The notes: generated by a model from the letters alone, not told the origin. Positions 34,865 to 44,810 are shown, counted from the stretch's first letter. The stretch is 64,000 nucleotides of DNA from Anaerococcus senegalensis JC48 (GCF_000321005.1 NZ_HE578907.1:1170059-1234058); one strand, 5' to 3'. A program made the numbers and translations.

Positions 34865-35896
34865 CTATAATTTTTCAATTACTTCTTTATAATCTTCCCA
34901 TCTACCAACTTGTTTTGGCATTTGAGTTATATCTGGATCTGATGAGCAATTTCCTTCTATTATTGAAACTTCTCCACTTTCCAAAATTGCAATATCCCAA
35001 CCAACATACCTTACATCTTTAGATACTTTACTTGCTTTTATTACTGTATCTTTAACTTTATCCCAATAAGGAACTTCATATCCTAGTAATTTTTTGTTAG
35101 TTACAGGGTGGTACTCATATTTATTATTGCTTTTATCAATAGCAAGGCTTACAACTTCTCCACTATCAACATCCATTTTCATAGCTAAACCATGTTGATG
35201 GAAATTATCTGTAGATTTTTCTCCATTTCCCATTCTTAGTATAGCATCCATTATATGAACTACATCTTTATCTCTTATAGTTACAACCCTTATTGTATTA
35301 ACTGATGATGGATTAAATTCTGCTAGACTTTTATCTTGAACTATAGCTTCTTCTAAGATAAATGATTTTCCTTTTATATTATTATAAAATTCTTTGAGAT
35401 CTTTTATTTCTTTTGATTTATGTTTACTAATTCCATTTCCACCACTTCCAATATTTTGTTTTAGGAAGAAAGTTTCATGGTTTGCAATAAAAGAAACAAA
35501 ATCTTCATACCTACTATTATCAATATCAAGCCAATCTCTTTTTAAAAATTCATTGAATTTATTATTAAATTTCAACTTGTCATCAAATATATCTATTTTT
35601 GTTGATTTATTACATTTTAATAATATTTTTTTCCATTTCCTCCCAACTATAAATTTATTTCTTTCTGAATAATTCTTTTTATAGAAGTTATATTGAAAAT
35701 AATCATTTATTCCTGCACCTAGAACTATCACGCTTATCCAAAAATCAAAAAATATTTTTACGCTTTCTAACTTACTTGTTTTTCCTATAAACATATCTTT
35801 TAAAAGTTTATACTTATTTATATGATTTACAATATAAGCTTTTATGCCTTTTTCATTATTATATCCTGTTAATCTTATTTTTTCTTTGCTATCCAA
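34865..35896 (-). CDS. Sugar-transfer-associated ATP-grasp protein
   Basis: 343 residues. ATP-grasp fold of the type found in polysaccharide loci. FLKQNIGSGGNGISK forms the ATP-binding loop (about residues 141-155), EFNPSSVNTIRVVT and GWDIAI follow, and the terminal EGNCSSDPDITQMP holds the metal ligands. It would ligate a carboxylate, probably an amino acid or sugar acid, to an amine or hydroxyl. A TTG at 35896 with GGAG 8 nt upstream is the most plausible start. It lies next to the ornithine-cyclodeaminase-like gene, whose product could be its substrate. Confidence 0.82.
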   Translation of the reverse strand: MDSKEKIRLTGYNNEKGIKAYIVNHINKYKLLKDMFIGKTSKLESVKIFFDFWISVIVLGAGINDYFQYNFYKKNYSERNKFIVGRKWKKILLKCNKSTKIDIFDDKLKFNNKFNEFLKRDWLDIDNSRYEDFVSFIANHETFFLKQNIGSGGNGISKHKSKEIKDLKEFYNNIKGKSFILEEAIVQDKSLAEFNPSSVNTIRVVTIRDKDVVHIMDAILRMGNGEKSTDNFHQHGLAMKMDVDSGEVVSLAIDKSNNKYEYHPVTNKKLLGYEVPYWDKVKDTVIKASKVSKDVRYVGWDIAILESGEVSIIEGNCSSDPDITQMPKQVGRWEDYKEVIEKL

Positions 35897-35911
35897 AATA
35901 TATCTCCAAAT

Positions 35912-36901
35912 TTAGATTTCTAAAATATTACCAACTTCTTCTGATTTATCATAAACAAATTTAGCTAATAAAACATCTTCATAAGCCATACCTACAGAAT
36001 TAAAATATATGAATCTATCTTTTTCATCCCTTCCGCCTTTTTTTTCTAAGATGATTTCTGATAATTCTGCATATATATTTTCATCATTTAATAATCCATC
36101 TTGATACATCTTACTAATAGTTTGGCTTCCCCTATGTTTTACAGCATCCCATTCATCGCATACAATTTTATCTGCTTTTAATGCAACATCATACTCATCT
36201 TCGAATCCACCCACATGAACATAAAAATTAGCTTTATCTAACCAGTCTGCTTTTAAAACAGCTTCTTGACCTGATATTGCAGTTACAACAATATCTGATC
36301 CTCTAATAGCTTTTTCAAAGTTATTATCACATATGGTAAAATTTATATCTTCATACTTTTTTGAAAGAGCTTCTACAAATTTCACGCATGATTTATGAGT
36401 CCTTGAAGAAACTCTACATTCTTTTATACTTGGATGCATATGTTTAAATACTTCTAAATGCATTTTAGCTTCTTCTCCAGCACCTATAAAACCAATAGCT
36501 TTACTATCTTTTTTTGCCAAATATTCTGATGCCAAAGCTGCTACTCCTGCTGTTCTGAATTTTGTAAGCCAAGTACTATTAACTATAGCAATTGGTTGTC
36601 CTGTTTTTATTTCAGATAAAAGTGTAATACCATTCACATTTTCAATATTTTTATTAGCATTTGTAGGAAATACAGAAACCCATTTGATACCACATACATT
36701 TTCATCCAATAGAGTAGAAGGCATACAATTAATCCTATTTTGTGATATAGGATCAAATATCTGAGAAGATTTTTCAGGTAAAATCACTCTATTTTTTCCT
36801 CTATGTATAAACGATTTTTTTATCTGATTAATTCCATCTGTCCAGTGATTTTGCATTATTTTTATAACTTGTTTCTCTGAAATAACTTTAACTTTTGTCA
36901 C
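35912..36901 (-). CDS. Ornithine cyclodeaminase / mu-crystallin family oxidoreductase
   Basis: 329 residues. The NAD(P) Rossmann motif GFIGAGEEAKMHLE is near residues 139-152, and family segments TWLTKFRTAGVAALAS and VHVGGFEDEYD are present. Members reduce imines, cyclise ornithine to proline, or handle opine-like compounds (SbnB type). Inside a glycan locus and between two ATP-grasp genes, making an unusual amino acid or N-alkyl amino acid for attachment to the glycan is more likely than proline synthesis. GTG start ending at 36901 with AGAGG 6 nt upstream. Confidence 0.83.
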   Translation of the reverse strand: MTKVKVISEKQVIKIMQNHWTDGINQIKKSFIHRGKNRVILPEKSSQIFDPISQNRINCMPSTLLDENVCGIKWVSVFPTNANKNIENVNGITLLSEIKTGQPIAIVNSTWLTKFRTAGVAALASEYLAKKDSKAIGFIGAGEEAKMHLEVFKHMHPSIKECRVSSRTHKSCVKFVEALSKKYEDINFTICDNNFEKAIRGSDIVVTAISGQEAVLKADWLDKANFYVHVGGFEDEYDVALKADKIVCDEWDAVKHRGSQTISKMYQDGLLNDENIYAELSEIILEKKGGRDEKDRFIYFNSVGMAYEDVLLAKFVYDKSEEVGNILEI

Positions 36902-36916
36902 ATTAAACCTCTACGT

Positions 36917-38194
36917 TTATTTTCTACAATATAAAATATCTACCATGTTTTCGCAATTTTCGTCTAATACTTTTAGTGAACCATTTACATATTTTATATA
37001 TTCTTCCAGTTGTTCTTGACCATCAGCAACCAAGTGAATATAACCAAAGACTTGATGTGTTGTTCCTGTTTTCTCAATTACATCATTTACTATATGAGAT
37101 TGGATAAATGCATAAACAAATTCCTTGTTTATCAAATCTTCTAATCCTTCTATAGATTTAATAGTTCCATGTTTTAGTTGTATTGGTAAAATACAATATT
37201 TATGATTTTTTCTCTCTTTTATTTCTTTTATATCTTTAAAATTTTTGTATAAAGGCTTAGATGTTGCCAAATAATTAATTAATAGGTGCATTTGGTTTAT
37301 GCCAAATAAATAATCTACTGGATAGTATGTTAAAGATCCGCCATACCTGTATCCTATTTCATTTAAATAAAAATTATTTTCATCATAAAATACTTCTATC
37401 CATATTGGACCATACTTAATACCAATTCCCTCAAGCATATTTATTATCTTATCATTTATATTAGCTTTGAAGTCCTCTGTTAATTTTGATGGCATAAATT
37501 GTATTGACATTACAGGTGCACTATCTTTATTTATTTTTTTTGATTCTTTATCTGTTAATCCACAAAAAATAACTTCTCCTTCTTGTGCTGTATAATGTGC
37601 TATTAAACTATGTTCAAAATTCATTTTCTTTTCAAATAAAACATTTCCTGTTTTCGAAGCACTTTTAGCTTTATTATAGGCATTTATAAAATCATCTGGT
37701 TTTTCACAAATTGTAATTCCAGTAGAACCATTATTATCGACTGGTTTTGTTACTAAAGGAAATGTTAATTTTGAAATTTGATTTTCATCTATTGGCTCAG
37801 CAATATCAAACACAGGGCTTACTGGCAAATCATATTTCCTACATACATCTTTAAAAATAGCTTTGTTAGTTGCCATTTTCCATTGATTCTTCTCACAGTA
37901 TTTTGGAATACCTGTATCTTCTGCTAATTTTATTGAAATGGGAATATTAACTTCACTCGCTCCTGGATAAATACCATCTATTTTTTCTTTTATAATCAAA
38001 TTTTTTATAGATTCTATATCGGTAGTATCCATCAGATATTCTTCATCTGCGATTTGTTTTACTATGCATTCTTCTTTTGACCTTCTATCTATAGCTATTA
38101 TATAAGCACCTTGATCTTTTGCATATTTTGCAGCTTCATAGAAATAAGTTGAAGCTCCTAAAAATAGAATTTTTTTTCCATCTAAACTTTTCAT
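36917..38194 (-). CDS. ATP-grasp carboxylate-amine ligase (capsule locus, first of two BC/PurK-like)
   Basis: 425 residues. Three-domain ATP-grasp layout as in carbamoyl-phosphate synthase and PurK: N-terminal Rossmann-like domain (KILFLGASTYFYEAAKYAKDQG), ATP-binding loop FPLVTKPVDNNGSTGI (about residues 137-152), and metal-binding WIEVFYDENNFYLNEIGYRYGG with the conserved glutamate/asparagine. It probably joins an amino acid or another carboxylate to an amino group on the glycan precursor. The gene follows the phosphoglycosyl transferase closely (about 20 nt). Confidence 0.85.
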   Translation of the reverse strand: MKSLDGKKILFLGASTYFYEAAKYAKDQGAYIIAIDRRSKEECIVKQIADEEYLMDTTDIESIKNLIIKEKIDGIYPGASEVNIPISIKLAEDTGIPKYCEKNQWKMATNKAIFKDVCRKYDLPVSPVFDIAEPIDENQISKLTFPLVTKPVDNNGSTGITICEKPDDFINAYNKAKSASKTGNVLFEKKMNFEHSLIAHYTAQEGEVIFCGLTDKESKKINKDSAPVMSIQFMPSKLTEDFKANINDKIINMLEGIGIKYGPIWIEVFYDENNFYLNEIGYRYGGSLTYYPVDYLFGINQMHLLINYLATSKPLYKNFKDIKEIKERKNHKYCILPIQLKHGTIKSIEGLEDLINKEFVYAFIQSHIVNDVIEKTGTTHQVFGYIHLVADGQEQLEEYIKYVNGSLKVLDENCENMVDILYCRK

Positions 38195-38213
38195 TGGTAT
38201 TACTTCCTTATAA

Positions 38214-38807
38214 TTAATTAGTATTTATATTTTTTTGGAGTAAAACAGACTTAGCAGTTTGTATTACTATTTTGAGATCAACAATGAAGCCTAAATTTTC
38301 AGCATAATAAACATCTTTTTCAAGTTTTTCTGCTTGATTTATAGAGTTTCTATAATAAGCTTGGCTATACCCTGTTACTCCTGGTCTTATACTCAATCTC
38401 TTCTTTTCAACATCTGACATATCTTCATATACTTTACTAGGATTATTTGGTCTAGGTCCAATCCAGCTCATATCACCTTTTAAAATATTAAATACTTGTG
38501 GCAATTCATCTATTGAAGTTTTTCTCAAAATTTTTCCGATTTTTGTAACTCTTGGATCATTTGCACTATTAAAAGTAGAATTGTCTTTGTTTCTAATGTC
38601 TGGTGCATTCATTTTCATTGAGCGAAGTTTATACATTCCAAAAATGGAGCCATTTAAGCCCCTTCTTTTTGCTATATAAAAAATATCACCTTTATCTTCA
38701 ATGTATATCAAAATTCCAAATATTAGACAAATTATTAGTACAAACGGCAAGGCAATTATTGCAAGTATTAAGTCTAGTATTCTTTTTATAATCTTTCTGT
38801 ATATCAT
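38214..38807 (-). CDS. Initiating phosphoglycosyl transferase (PglC/WcaJ-type, monotopic)
   Basis: Transfers the first sugar-phosphate to undecaprenyl phosphate. 197 residues, minimal catalytic form without the multi-pass N-terminal domain. One re-entrant hydrophobic helix (about residues 10-32), conserved YKLRSM, the catalytic aspartate-glutamate pair in TSIDELPQ and the WIGPRP signature. The bacterial enzymes of this size usually use UDP-diNAc-bacillosamine or a related amino sugar. That fits the upstream 4,6-dehydratase and aminotransferase. Confidence 0.93.
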   Translation of the reverse strand: MIYRKIIKRILDLILAIIALPFVLIICLIFGILIYIEDKGDIFYIAKRRGLNGSIFGMYKLRSMKMNAPDIRNKDNSTFNSANDPRVTKIGKILRKTSIDELPQVFNILKGDMSWIGPRPNNPSKVYEDMSDVEKKRLSIRPGVTGYSQAYYRNSINQAEKLEKDVYYAENLGFIVDLKIVIQTAKSVLLQKNINTN

Positions 38808-38815
38808 TATTTTCC

Positions 38816-40015
38816 TTACTTTTCTACTTCTATTTTTATTTTTTCCAAAGCTTTTTCACAAGATAGTGTAGCTTTTGAAGTATTCTCAGCTTGTGATATG
38901 ACATAGGCAACTCTATCGTTTGAGCTTTTTATTTGTCTTGACTCTTCTCCAACTCCATGGACTATTTTAACATCTTTTACTCCTTGGATTTTATTTGCTT
39001 GGTCAACACCTGTTATTTTTATTATTTTACCTACATCACATTTTTTATATCTTGTTGCTGAAGCTTTTTGAAATTTTTTTCTAATATCTACTTCTTGTCC
39101 AAGTGCAATATTTATACAGGCTTCTACCATGTTTACTCCTGTTGAGTATGGAACTAAGTGCGTTGTTATATTATCCCCACCTAGTCTTGCGCCTAATTCA
39201 ACAATTTTTGGCCCATCTTTTGTTACTTTTATTTCTGTATGAGATGGACCATTTTTAATTCCTATGGCTTTATTTGCATCTATTGCCACTTTTTTTATTT
39301 TTTCTAATACATCTTTATCTAATGATGATGGCTGATTGTGACCCATTTCTACAAAATATGGTTGTCCTGTTGTAATTTTATCGGTAATTTGTATTACATG
39401 GCAAGTTCCTTTATATGAAATTGTTTCTACACTAACTTCTGGACCTTGCATAAATTCTTCTACGACCAGAAGTCCTGAATTCGAATTTTCTTTGCAACAT
39501 TTATATATCTTTTCTAATTCTTTTTGATCATAATTTTCTATAAGCCTTATTCCCCTGCTTCCCGAATTATCTGCAGGTTTTACTATAGCCTTATAATTTT
39601 TATTTTTAATTTTTTCTATAGCCTCAAGATACTGATCATACTTGTCTACTGAAAAGTACATAGGAATTGGTACAGATGATTTTTTTAGAGCATCTCTCAT
39701 TTTTGATTTATTTGTAGCATTCATTGCAGTTATTTCATCAATTGCTATTAAATTTAATTCTTCTGCAACTTTTGCTACAGTTATCATTGGCCTATCACTT
39801 GCTATGGTTATTATTCCATCAATATTATTTTCTTTTGCAGCTTTTAAGACTTTTTTTGTATCTGTAGTACTTACTACTATTTTTTTATCTGCATATGAAA
39901 AACCTTCTGCATTAGGATTCATGTCAACTGCTATAACATATACTCCCATTTTCTTTGCTTGAACAATTGCAGGGATTTGTAGGACACTTGCTCCTAAAAT
40001 CATTAATTTTTTCAT
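38816..40015 (-). CDS. ATP-grasp carboxylate-amine ligase (capsule locus, second of two BC/PurK-like)
   Basis: 399 residues. Same family as the product of 36917-38194 but only moderately similar. N-terminus KLMILGASVLQIPAIVQAKKMG, ATP loop KAIVKPADNSGSRGI (about residues 140-155), EEFMQGPEVSVETIS, and GARLGGDNITTHLVPYSTG. The C-terminal PurK-like subdomain has GVDQANKIQGVKDVKIV. It resembles ligases that form amide or peptide bonds on sugars or small molecules. Directly after the aminotransferase, so the freshly made amino group is the obvious acceptor. Inference only. Confidence 0.85.
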   Translation of the reverse strand: MKKLMILGASVLQIPAIVQAKKMGVYVIAVDMNPNAEGFSYADKKIVVSTTDTKKVLKAAKENNIDGIITIASDRPMITVAKVAEELNLIAIDEITAMNATNKSKMRDALKKSSVPIPMYFSVDKYDQYLEAIEKIKNKNYKAIVKPADNSGSRGIRLIENYDQKELEKIYKCCKENSNSGLLVVEEFMQGPEVSVETISYKGTCHVIQITDKITTGQPYFVEMGHNQPSSLDKDVLEKIKKVAIDANKAIGIKNGPSHTEIKVTKDGPKIVELGARLGGDNITTHLVPYSTGVNMVEACINIALGQEVDIRKKFQKASATRYKKCDVGKIIKITGVDQANKIQGVKDVKIVHGVGEESRQIKSSNDRVAYVISQAENTSKATLSCEKALEKIKIEVEK

Positions 40016-40030
40016 AAAACCTTCTTTACT

Positions 40031-41245
40031 TTATTTATACTTTTTCACAATCTCACAAAAACTTTTAATAATATAATCAACTTCCTCATCAGTTAATTTT
40101 GTATGAAGAGGTAGGGTTATTTCGTTTTTGAAATGGTTGTAGGCGTTTGGATAATCTTTTATATCAAATTCAAGATTTTTATAGGCTGTTAATAAGGGAA
40201 GTGGTTTATAATGGACATTACATGCAACTCCCTCTCTAGCCATTTCTTCTATTATTTTATTTCTTTGTTCTGTATCTATTCCTGGAACTTGTGTTATATA
40301 CAAGTGGCCTGATGATTTATGATCTTGGTCGAAGTGGTTTAGTGATTTTATTCCTAGTGGTATAAATGCTTTATCGTATTTTTCTATTATTTCTTTTCTT
40401 CTTTTTAATAGTGACGGATATCTTTTTACTTGGGCAAGTCCGATTCCTGCTAGAACATCTGTCATATTACATTTAAACCAAGGTCCTATTACATCATATT
40501 CCCATGAACCTAGTTTTGTTTTGCTTAGGGCATCTTTTGATTGTCCATGAAGGGATAGGAGTTGATACTTTTTGTAAAGTTTTTCGTTATCAATTCCTTT
40601 TATATCTTTCCATGTTGCATATCCACCTTCTGCTGTGGTGAAATTTTTTACTGCATGGAAGGAAAAGTTTGAAAAATCTGCTATTGATCCTACTTTTTTC
40701 CCTTTGTATTCCGCTCCCAAAGCGTGAGCAGTATCTGCCATTACTATAATTCTATCGAAAGCTTTTTGTATCTCATTATTTGCTTTAAATAAACTTTTCT
40801 TTTCTTCTACAATCTCAAAAATTTTGTCGTAATCACAAGGTACTCCTCCCAAGTCTATTGGAATAATTACCTTTGTATTTTCAGTAATAGCTTCTTTTAG
40901 TTTTTCGTAATCCATTTCTAAATTTTCTTTTTGGGTATCTACTAAAACTAATTTTGCTCCAACATGGTCTACTACTGAGGCTGTTGCTGTATAAGTATAG
41001 GCACTTGTTATTATTTCATCGCCCTTTCCAATTCTCAAAACTCTAAGGGTCATTTCTGCCGCTGCTGTTTGTGAGTTTAAGCAAACTCCCTTGTTTGTTC
41101 CAGTAAATTGTAATAATTCTTCCTCTAATTTTTTTGTTTTTGGTCCTGTTGTTATCCAGCCTGATTTTAAGGCATCTACCACTTCATCTATTTCTTCATC
41201 GCTAATATCTGGTGGAGAAAATGGTATGTTCATTTTTTTTGTCAT
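40031..41245 (-). CDS. DegT/DnrJ/EryC1 sugar aminotransferase
   Basis: PLP enzyme that converts the 4-keto group of a UDP-4-keto-6-deoxy sugar to an amine. 404 residues. PLP-binding lysine in FSFHAVKNFTTAEGG (near residue 198), N-terminal SGWITTGPKTKKLEE, and DTAHALGAEYKG holding the pyridine-binding aspartate. The ATG overlaps the dehydratase stop by one base, so the two act in sequence. PglE and related enzymes are the closest functional match. Confidence 0.92.
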   Translation of the reverse strand: MTKKMNIPFSPPDISDEEIDEVVDALKSGWITTGPKTKKLEEELLQFTGTNKGVCLNSQTAAAEMTLRVLRIGKGDEIITSAYTYTATASVVDHVGAKLVLVDTQKENLEMDYEKLKEAITENTKVIIPIDLGGVPCDYDKIFEIVEEKKSLFKANNEIQKAFDRIIVMADTAHALGAEYKGKKVGSIADFSNFSFHAVKNFTTAEGGYATWKDIKGIDNEKLYKKYQLLSLHGQSKDALSKTKLGSWEYDVIGPWFKCNMTDVLAGIGLAQVKRYPSLLKRRKEIIEKYDKAFIPLGIKSLNHFDQDHKSSGHLYITQVPGIDTEQRNKIIEEMAREGVACNVHYKPLPLLTAYKNLEFDIKDYPNAYNHFKNEITLPLHTKLTDEEVDYIIKSFCEIVKKYK

Positions 41246-43206
41246 TATTTATTCCCCTTTCCTATAAATGTGCTTATCAAAATATTGATAGTCTCGATTA
41301 TATCTAATTCGTCTATGTTTTCTTGGTTTATTACCTTATCAAGTTTTTGGAAAAATTCTTTTCTTGAAAATTCTAATGGTCTTCCTACGGATATTCCTTC
41401 TACTTTTGTATCTGATAAAAGTTCTTCATCCATTAGTCTTTCTTCGTATAATTTTTCTCCAGGTCTTAGTCCTGTGTAAATTATTGGCATATCTATGTCT
41501 GGTTTGTAGCCTGATAGTTTTATTAATTGCCTTGCCAAATAATCTATTTTTACTGGTTCTCCCATGTCTAAAACAAAGATTTCTCCGCCTTTTGCCATTG
41601 ATCCTGCTTGTAAAACTAATTTTACAGCTTCTTTTATTGTCATAAAATAGCGAATCATTTCTGGATGGGTTACTGTTACTGGCCCTCCTGATGCTATTTG
41701 TTTTTTAAATAATGGAATTACTGATCCATTTGATCCAAGTACGTTTCCAAACCTTACTGCAACAAATTCTGTTTTAGGAGTTTTTTCTTGTAAATAATCT
41801 TTTGGATTTATTGTAACTATTCTATCTCCATCGTTGATTGCTACTTTTGCTAGTTTTTCGTATTCTTTATTTTCTCTTATATCATTTATTCCTTGAATTA
41901 TTTTCTCACAAACTCTTTTAGTAGCTCCCATTACTGATGTTGGATTTACTGCTTTATCGGTTGAGATTAAAACAAATCTTTTTGCATCATATATTAATGA
42001 AAGTAGGGCAACTATATATGTTCCTCTTACATTATTTTTTATTGCTTCAACCGGACTTACTTCCATTAATGGTACGTGTTTGTGAGCAGCTGCGTGGAAA
42101 ATTATTTCTGGTTTATATGTTTCAAATACATTTTTAACTCTTGCAAAATCTCTTACTGAACCAATTAAAGTAATAAATTTTAAATCTTTATTATTTCTTT
42201 TTAATTCTTGTTCTATTTCATAAGCATTATTTTCGTAGATATCAAAAATTATTAAAAGTTTTGGACCGTATTGAGCAATTTGCCTACATAGTTCTGAACC
42301 AATTGAACCACCGCCACCAGTTACAAGAACGACTTTATCATTTAAATAATCAAATGTTTCATTTGAAAATATTTTTACAGGATCACGTCCCAACAAATCT
42401 TCTATTTGAACTTCTTTCATTCCAGACATGGAAATATTTCCAGAAACTAATTGATAAATTCCAGGAAGGACTTTCACTTCACAATTTGTTTCGTTACATA
42501 TTTGAAGAATTTCCCTTCTTTGATTTTCCTCAGCTGACGGTATTGCAACTAATATTAAATCTATATCTCCTTTATCTACTAATTCTTTTATAGAATTACG
42601 ATCTCCATAAATTATTGTATCATCAATATATTGACCTTTTTTATGAGGATTATCATCTATAAAAGCAACAACTTTTATTCCAATATTTTCTTGCCTATTT
42701 GACTTGTTTATATCTTCTTTTATAGTTTGACCAGCAGAACCTGCCCCAACTATTATCGCCCTCTTAAATTCCGGATTTTTTTCTATTGCATTATATTTGT
42801 TTTGAATTAACATTTTTTTTGCAAATCTTAAAGCGACTGTGAACATATATTGAATTAAAAACCCAATTATAAAATATGAGATAGGCATCCTTATAAAAAA
42901 TAAAGAAATTCCTATAACATGAATAAATACTGATAGGATAACAGCTTGAGTTATTTTTATTAGCTCATTATAAGATGCATATTCTAAAATCATCCTGTAC
43001 AACTTAAAAAATACATAAATTGCAATTGTGATTATTGTGTTAAAAATCGCATAATTCCTAAATCCATTTAGATATTCTAATGGAATTTGATTAAATTGCA
43101 TATCAAACCTTAAAAATAATGCGAAAAAGTATGCCAAATTAATTATAATTATATCAAAAACTAAAAGTATTAAAGTTTTTTTGTTATATATTTTCTTTAA
43201 ATTCAT
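41245..43206 (-). CDS. Membrane-bound UDP-GlcNAc 4,6-dehydratase (PglF/CapD-type)
   Basis: 653 residues. Four N-terminal membrane segments (about residues 12-30, 50-70, 82-104, 107-125), then a CoA-binding-like domain, then the extended short-chain dehydrogenase domain with VTGGGGSIGSE near residue 294-304. The catalytic segment STDKAVNPTSVMGATKR replaces the tyrosine with methionine, as in PglF. It makes UDP-4-keto-6-deoxy-GlcNAc, the first step to bacillosamine-type sugars. It follows the LCP gene after a 91-bp gap that holds a hairpin with a short T-run, so read-through could set the ratio. Confidence 0.94.
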   Translation of the reverse strand: MNLKKIYNKKTLILLVFDIIIINLAYFFALFLRFDMQFNQIPLEYLNGFRNYAIFNTIITIAIYVFFKLYRMILEYASYNELIKITQAVILSVFIHVIGISLFFIRMPISYFIIGFLIQYMFTVALRFAKKMLIQNKYNAIEKNPEFKRAIIVGAGSAGQTIKEDINKSNRQENIGIKVVAFIDDNPHKKGQYIDDTIIYGDRNSIKELVDKGDIDLILVAIPSAEENQRREILQICNETNCEVKVLPGIYQLVSGNISMSGMKEVQIEDLLGRDPVKIFSNETFDYLNDKVVLVTGGGGSIGSELCRQIAQYGPKLLIIFDIYENNAYEIEQELKRNNKDLKFITLIGSVRDFARVKNVFETYKPEIIFHAAAHKHVPLMEVSPVEAIKNNVRGTYIVALLSLIYDAKRFVLISTDKAVNPTSVMGATKRVCEKIIQGINDIRENKEYEKLAKVAINDGDRIVTINPKDYLQEKTPKTEFVAVRFGNVLGSNGSVIPLFKKQIASGGPVTVTHPEMIRYFMTIKEAVKLVLQAGSMAKGGEIFVLDMGEPVKIDYLARQLIKLSGYKPDIDMPIIYTGLRPGEKLYEERLMDEELLSDTKVEGISVGRPLEFSRKEFFQKLDKVINQENIDELDIIETINILISTFIGKGNK

Positions 43207-43267
43207 ATTCCCTTCTTTATTTTTTATTTTTTTAATCTAGTAAAATCTAGTTTTTAAAAATAAACAC

Positions 43268-43294
43268 TAAATAAAAGGGAAATTTCTTTCCCTT
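43268..43294 (-). terminator. Weak terminator or attenuator between the LCP gene and the dehydratase
   Basis: Minus strand: AAGGGAAA pairs with TTTCCCTT around a 4-nt loop and is followed by TTATTT. It lies 3 nt past the LCP stop. The T-tract is short, so partial read-through is expected. Confidence 0.5.
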
Positions 43295-43297
43295 AAA

Positions 43298-44731
43298 TTA
43301 TTTATTTCTATTATTATTCAATATATTTTTGTGTACACTTTCTATAGACTCATCATCTGCTTGCATCATATAAAGTTCACTTGATGGCATCAAATATGAT
43401 GGAAGTCCTTGTGCTCCGTAGCCTTTAATAGCCTGACTTTCTATTTTCCAATTTTTGTTATCTTCTAATTGCCCATTAACCATTTCTATCATTTTATTGT
43501 ATGGCAAATTAGTATTTACAGATTCCAAGGCTACGTCTGCTATAGAACTAAAATTCATTAATGTTTCTGTTGATAATAATTTATTTATTATTCCAGTCAT
43601 TACTCTGACTTGATTTTTTCCTCTATCAAAATCGCCTTCTGCTAGATTATATCTTTCTCTAGAAAAAGCAAGTGCCATTTCTCCATTCATATGAACTCTT
43701 CCTTGTGGGAAATTATATCCACCTATTGATTCAAAAGCTACTGGGTTTTCTACTTCAACTCCTCCCAACAAATCAATTAGTTTTGTGAGCGTTGTAAAAT
43801 TAACCTTAGCATAATAATCTATATCTATATCTAATAATTTCTCTAAAGTTTTAATTGATGTATCAACTCCAAAAAGACCTGCATGGGTTAGTTTATCATT
43901 TGCACTTTCACCAAGACCTGCTATATTTACATAAGTATCCCTTGGAATTGTTGTAATTAAAATTTTTCCTTTTTTAGGATTTACACTTACTATCAAGTTT
44001 ACATCTGATCTTGAAACATTTGAAAGTGCTCCGTAAGTATCAATTCCTGAAATATATACATTAAAACTTTGATCTTTTCCTACTTTATTATTTTCTTTTA
44101 GATTTTCATCACCCTTAACAGAATAAGATTTCAAAACTCTAGTTTTATCTGAAAATCCTTCAATAGATTCATCAAGCATTTGTCTAAAACCTTCATTTAA
44201 AATCATTACTTGAGCGTTTCCATTTATAAGAGCTTCTGCTGATTTTATGTAATCTCCAAAATCTTCAGCGTTAATTTCTCCCTTATCTTTTTTATATTTT
44301 TCTATAGTTTGATCTATATTTTTTTCATCCATTTGTCTTGCAATAGCAACTTGAGTTTGTCCTATATCATCAATTGAATTAAAATTTGAATCCTTCAATA
44401 CAACAAAAGACATACGAGTTTTATTCAAGTCCTTTTTTTGATTGATTTTTTCTACAGTTTTAATTGATGTATTTGCGTAAGACATAAATATTCCTTCGCA
44501 TACGCTTATTAATATCAACCCAACTATAAATATTGCCTTCACAACTTTACTTGCATTCTTTTTCTTAAAAATAAAGATGGAAAATCCTACAATTACGATT
44601 AGGATTAATCCCAAAATAATAAATCTCAATTTTTTTGGTAAAATATTGTATTTATTTACAAAATAAAAGAAAAGGATGTATATTATAGAAGATAAAAATA
44701 TTGAAATTTTAGATATTAAGTTCTTTGTCAT
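43298..44731 (-). CDS. LytR-CpsA-Psr (LCP) family glycopolymer transferase
   Basis: Attaches lipid-linked glycopolymer to peptidoglycan outside the cell. About 477 residues. Three N-terminal membrane segments up to about residue 95, an accessory domain (DNA_PPF-like, about 105-225), then the LCP domain with SDVNLIVSVNPKKGKILITTIPRDTYV, SANDKLTHAG and AFSRERYNLAEGDFDRG, whose arginines bind the pyrophosphate. I start at the ATG ending at 44731. A GTG further up (44758) would include AAAGGAG. First gene of the capsule operon behind a strong promoter. Confidence 0.93.
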   Translation of the reverse strand: MTKNLISKISIFLSSIIYILFFYFVNKYNILPKKLRFIILGLILIVIVGFSIFIFKKKNASKVVKAIFIVGLILISVCEGIFMSYANTSIKTVEKINQKKDLNKTRMSFVVLKDSNFNSIDDIGQTQVAIARQMDEKNIDQTIEKYKKDKGEINAEDFGDYIKSAEALINGNAQVMILNEGFRQMLDESIEGFSDKTRVLKSYSVKGDENLKENNKVGKDQSFNVYISGIDTYGALSNVSRSDVNLIVSVNPKKGKILITTIPRDTYVNIAGLGESANDKLTHAGLFGVDTSIKTLEKLLDIDIDYYAKVNFTTLTKLIDLLGGVEVENPVAFESIGGYNFPQGRVHMNGEMALAFSRERYNLAEGDFDRGKNQVRVMTGIINKLLSTETLMNFSSIADVALESVNTNLPYNKMIEMVNGQLEDNKNWKIESQAIKGYGAQGLPSYLMPSSELYMMQADDESIESVHKNILNNNRNK

Positions 44732-44781
44732 GGCTTCAAAATTTCTCCTTTTATACACAATTTTTACTTAGTCCCTAAATA

Positions 44782-44810
44782 AGGATATACTAATCTGTAA
44801 CTTTTGTCAA
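44782..44810 (-). promoter_or_regulatory. Main promoter of the capsule operon
   Basis: Minus strand TTGACA (44805-44810), 17-nt spacer, TATCCT (44782-44787), about 50 nt before the LCP start. All genes down to 27928 run in the same direction with gaps of at most about 110 bp. Confidence 0.7.
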
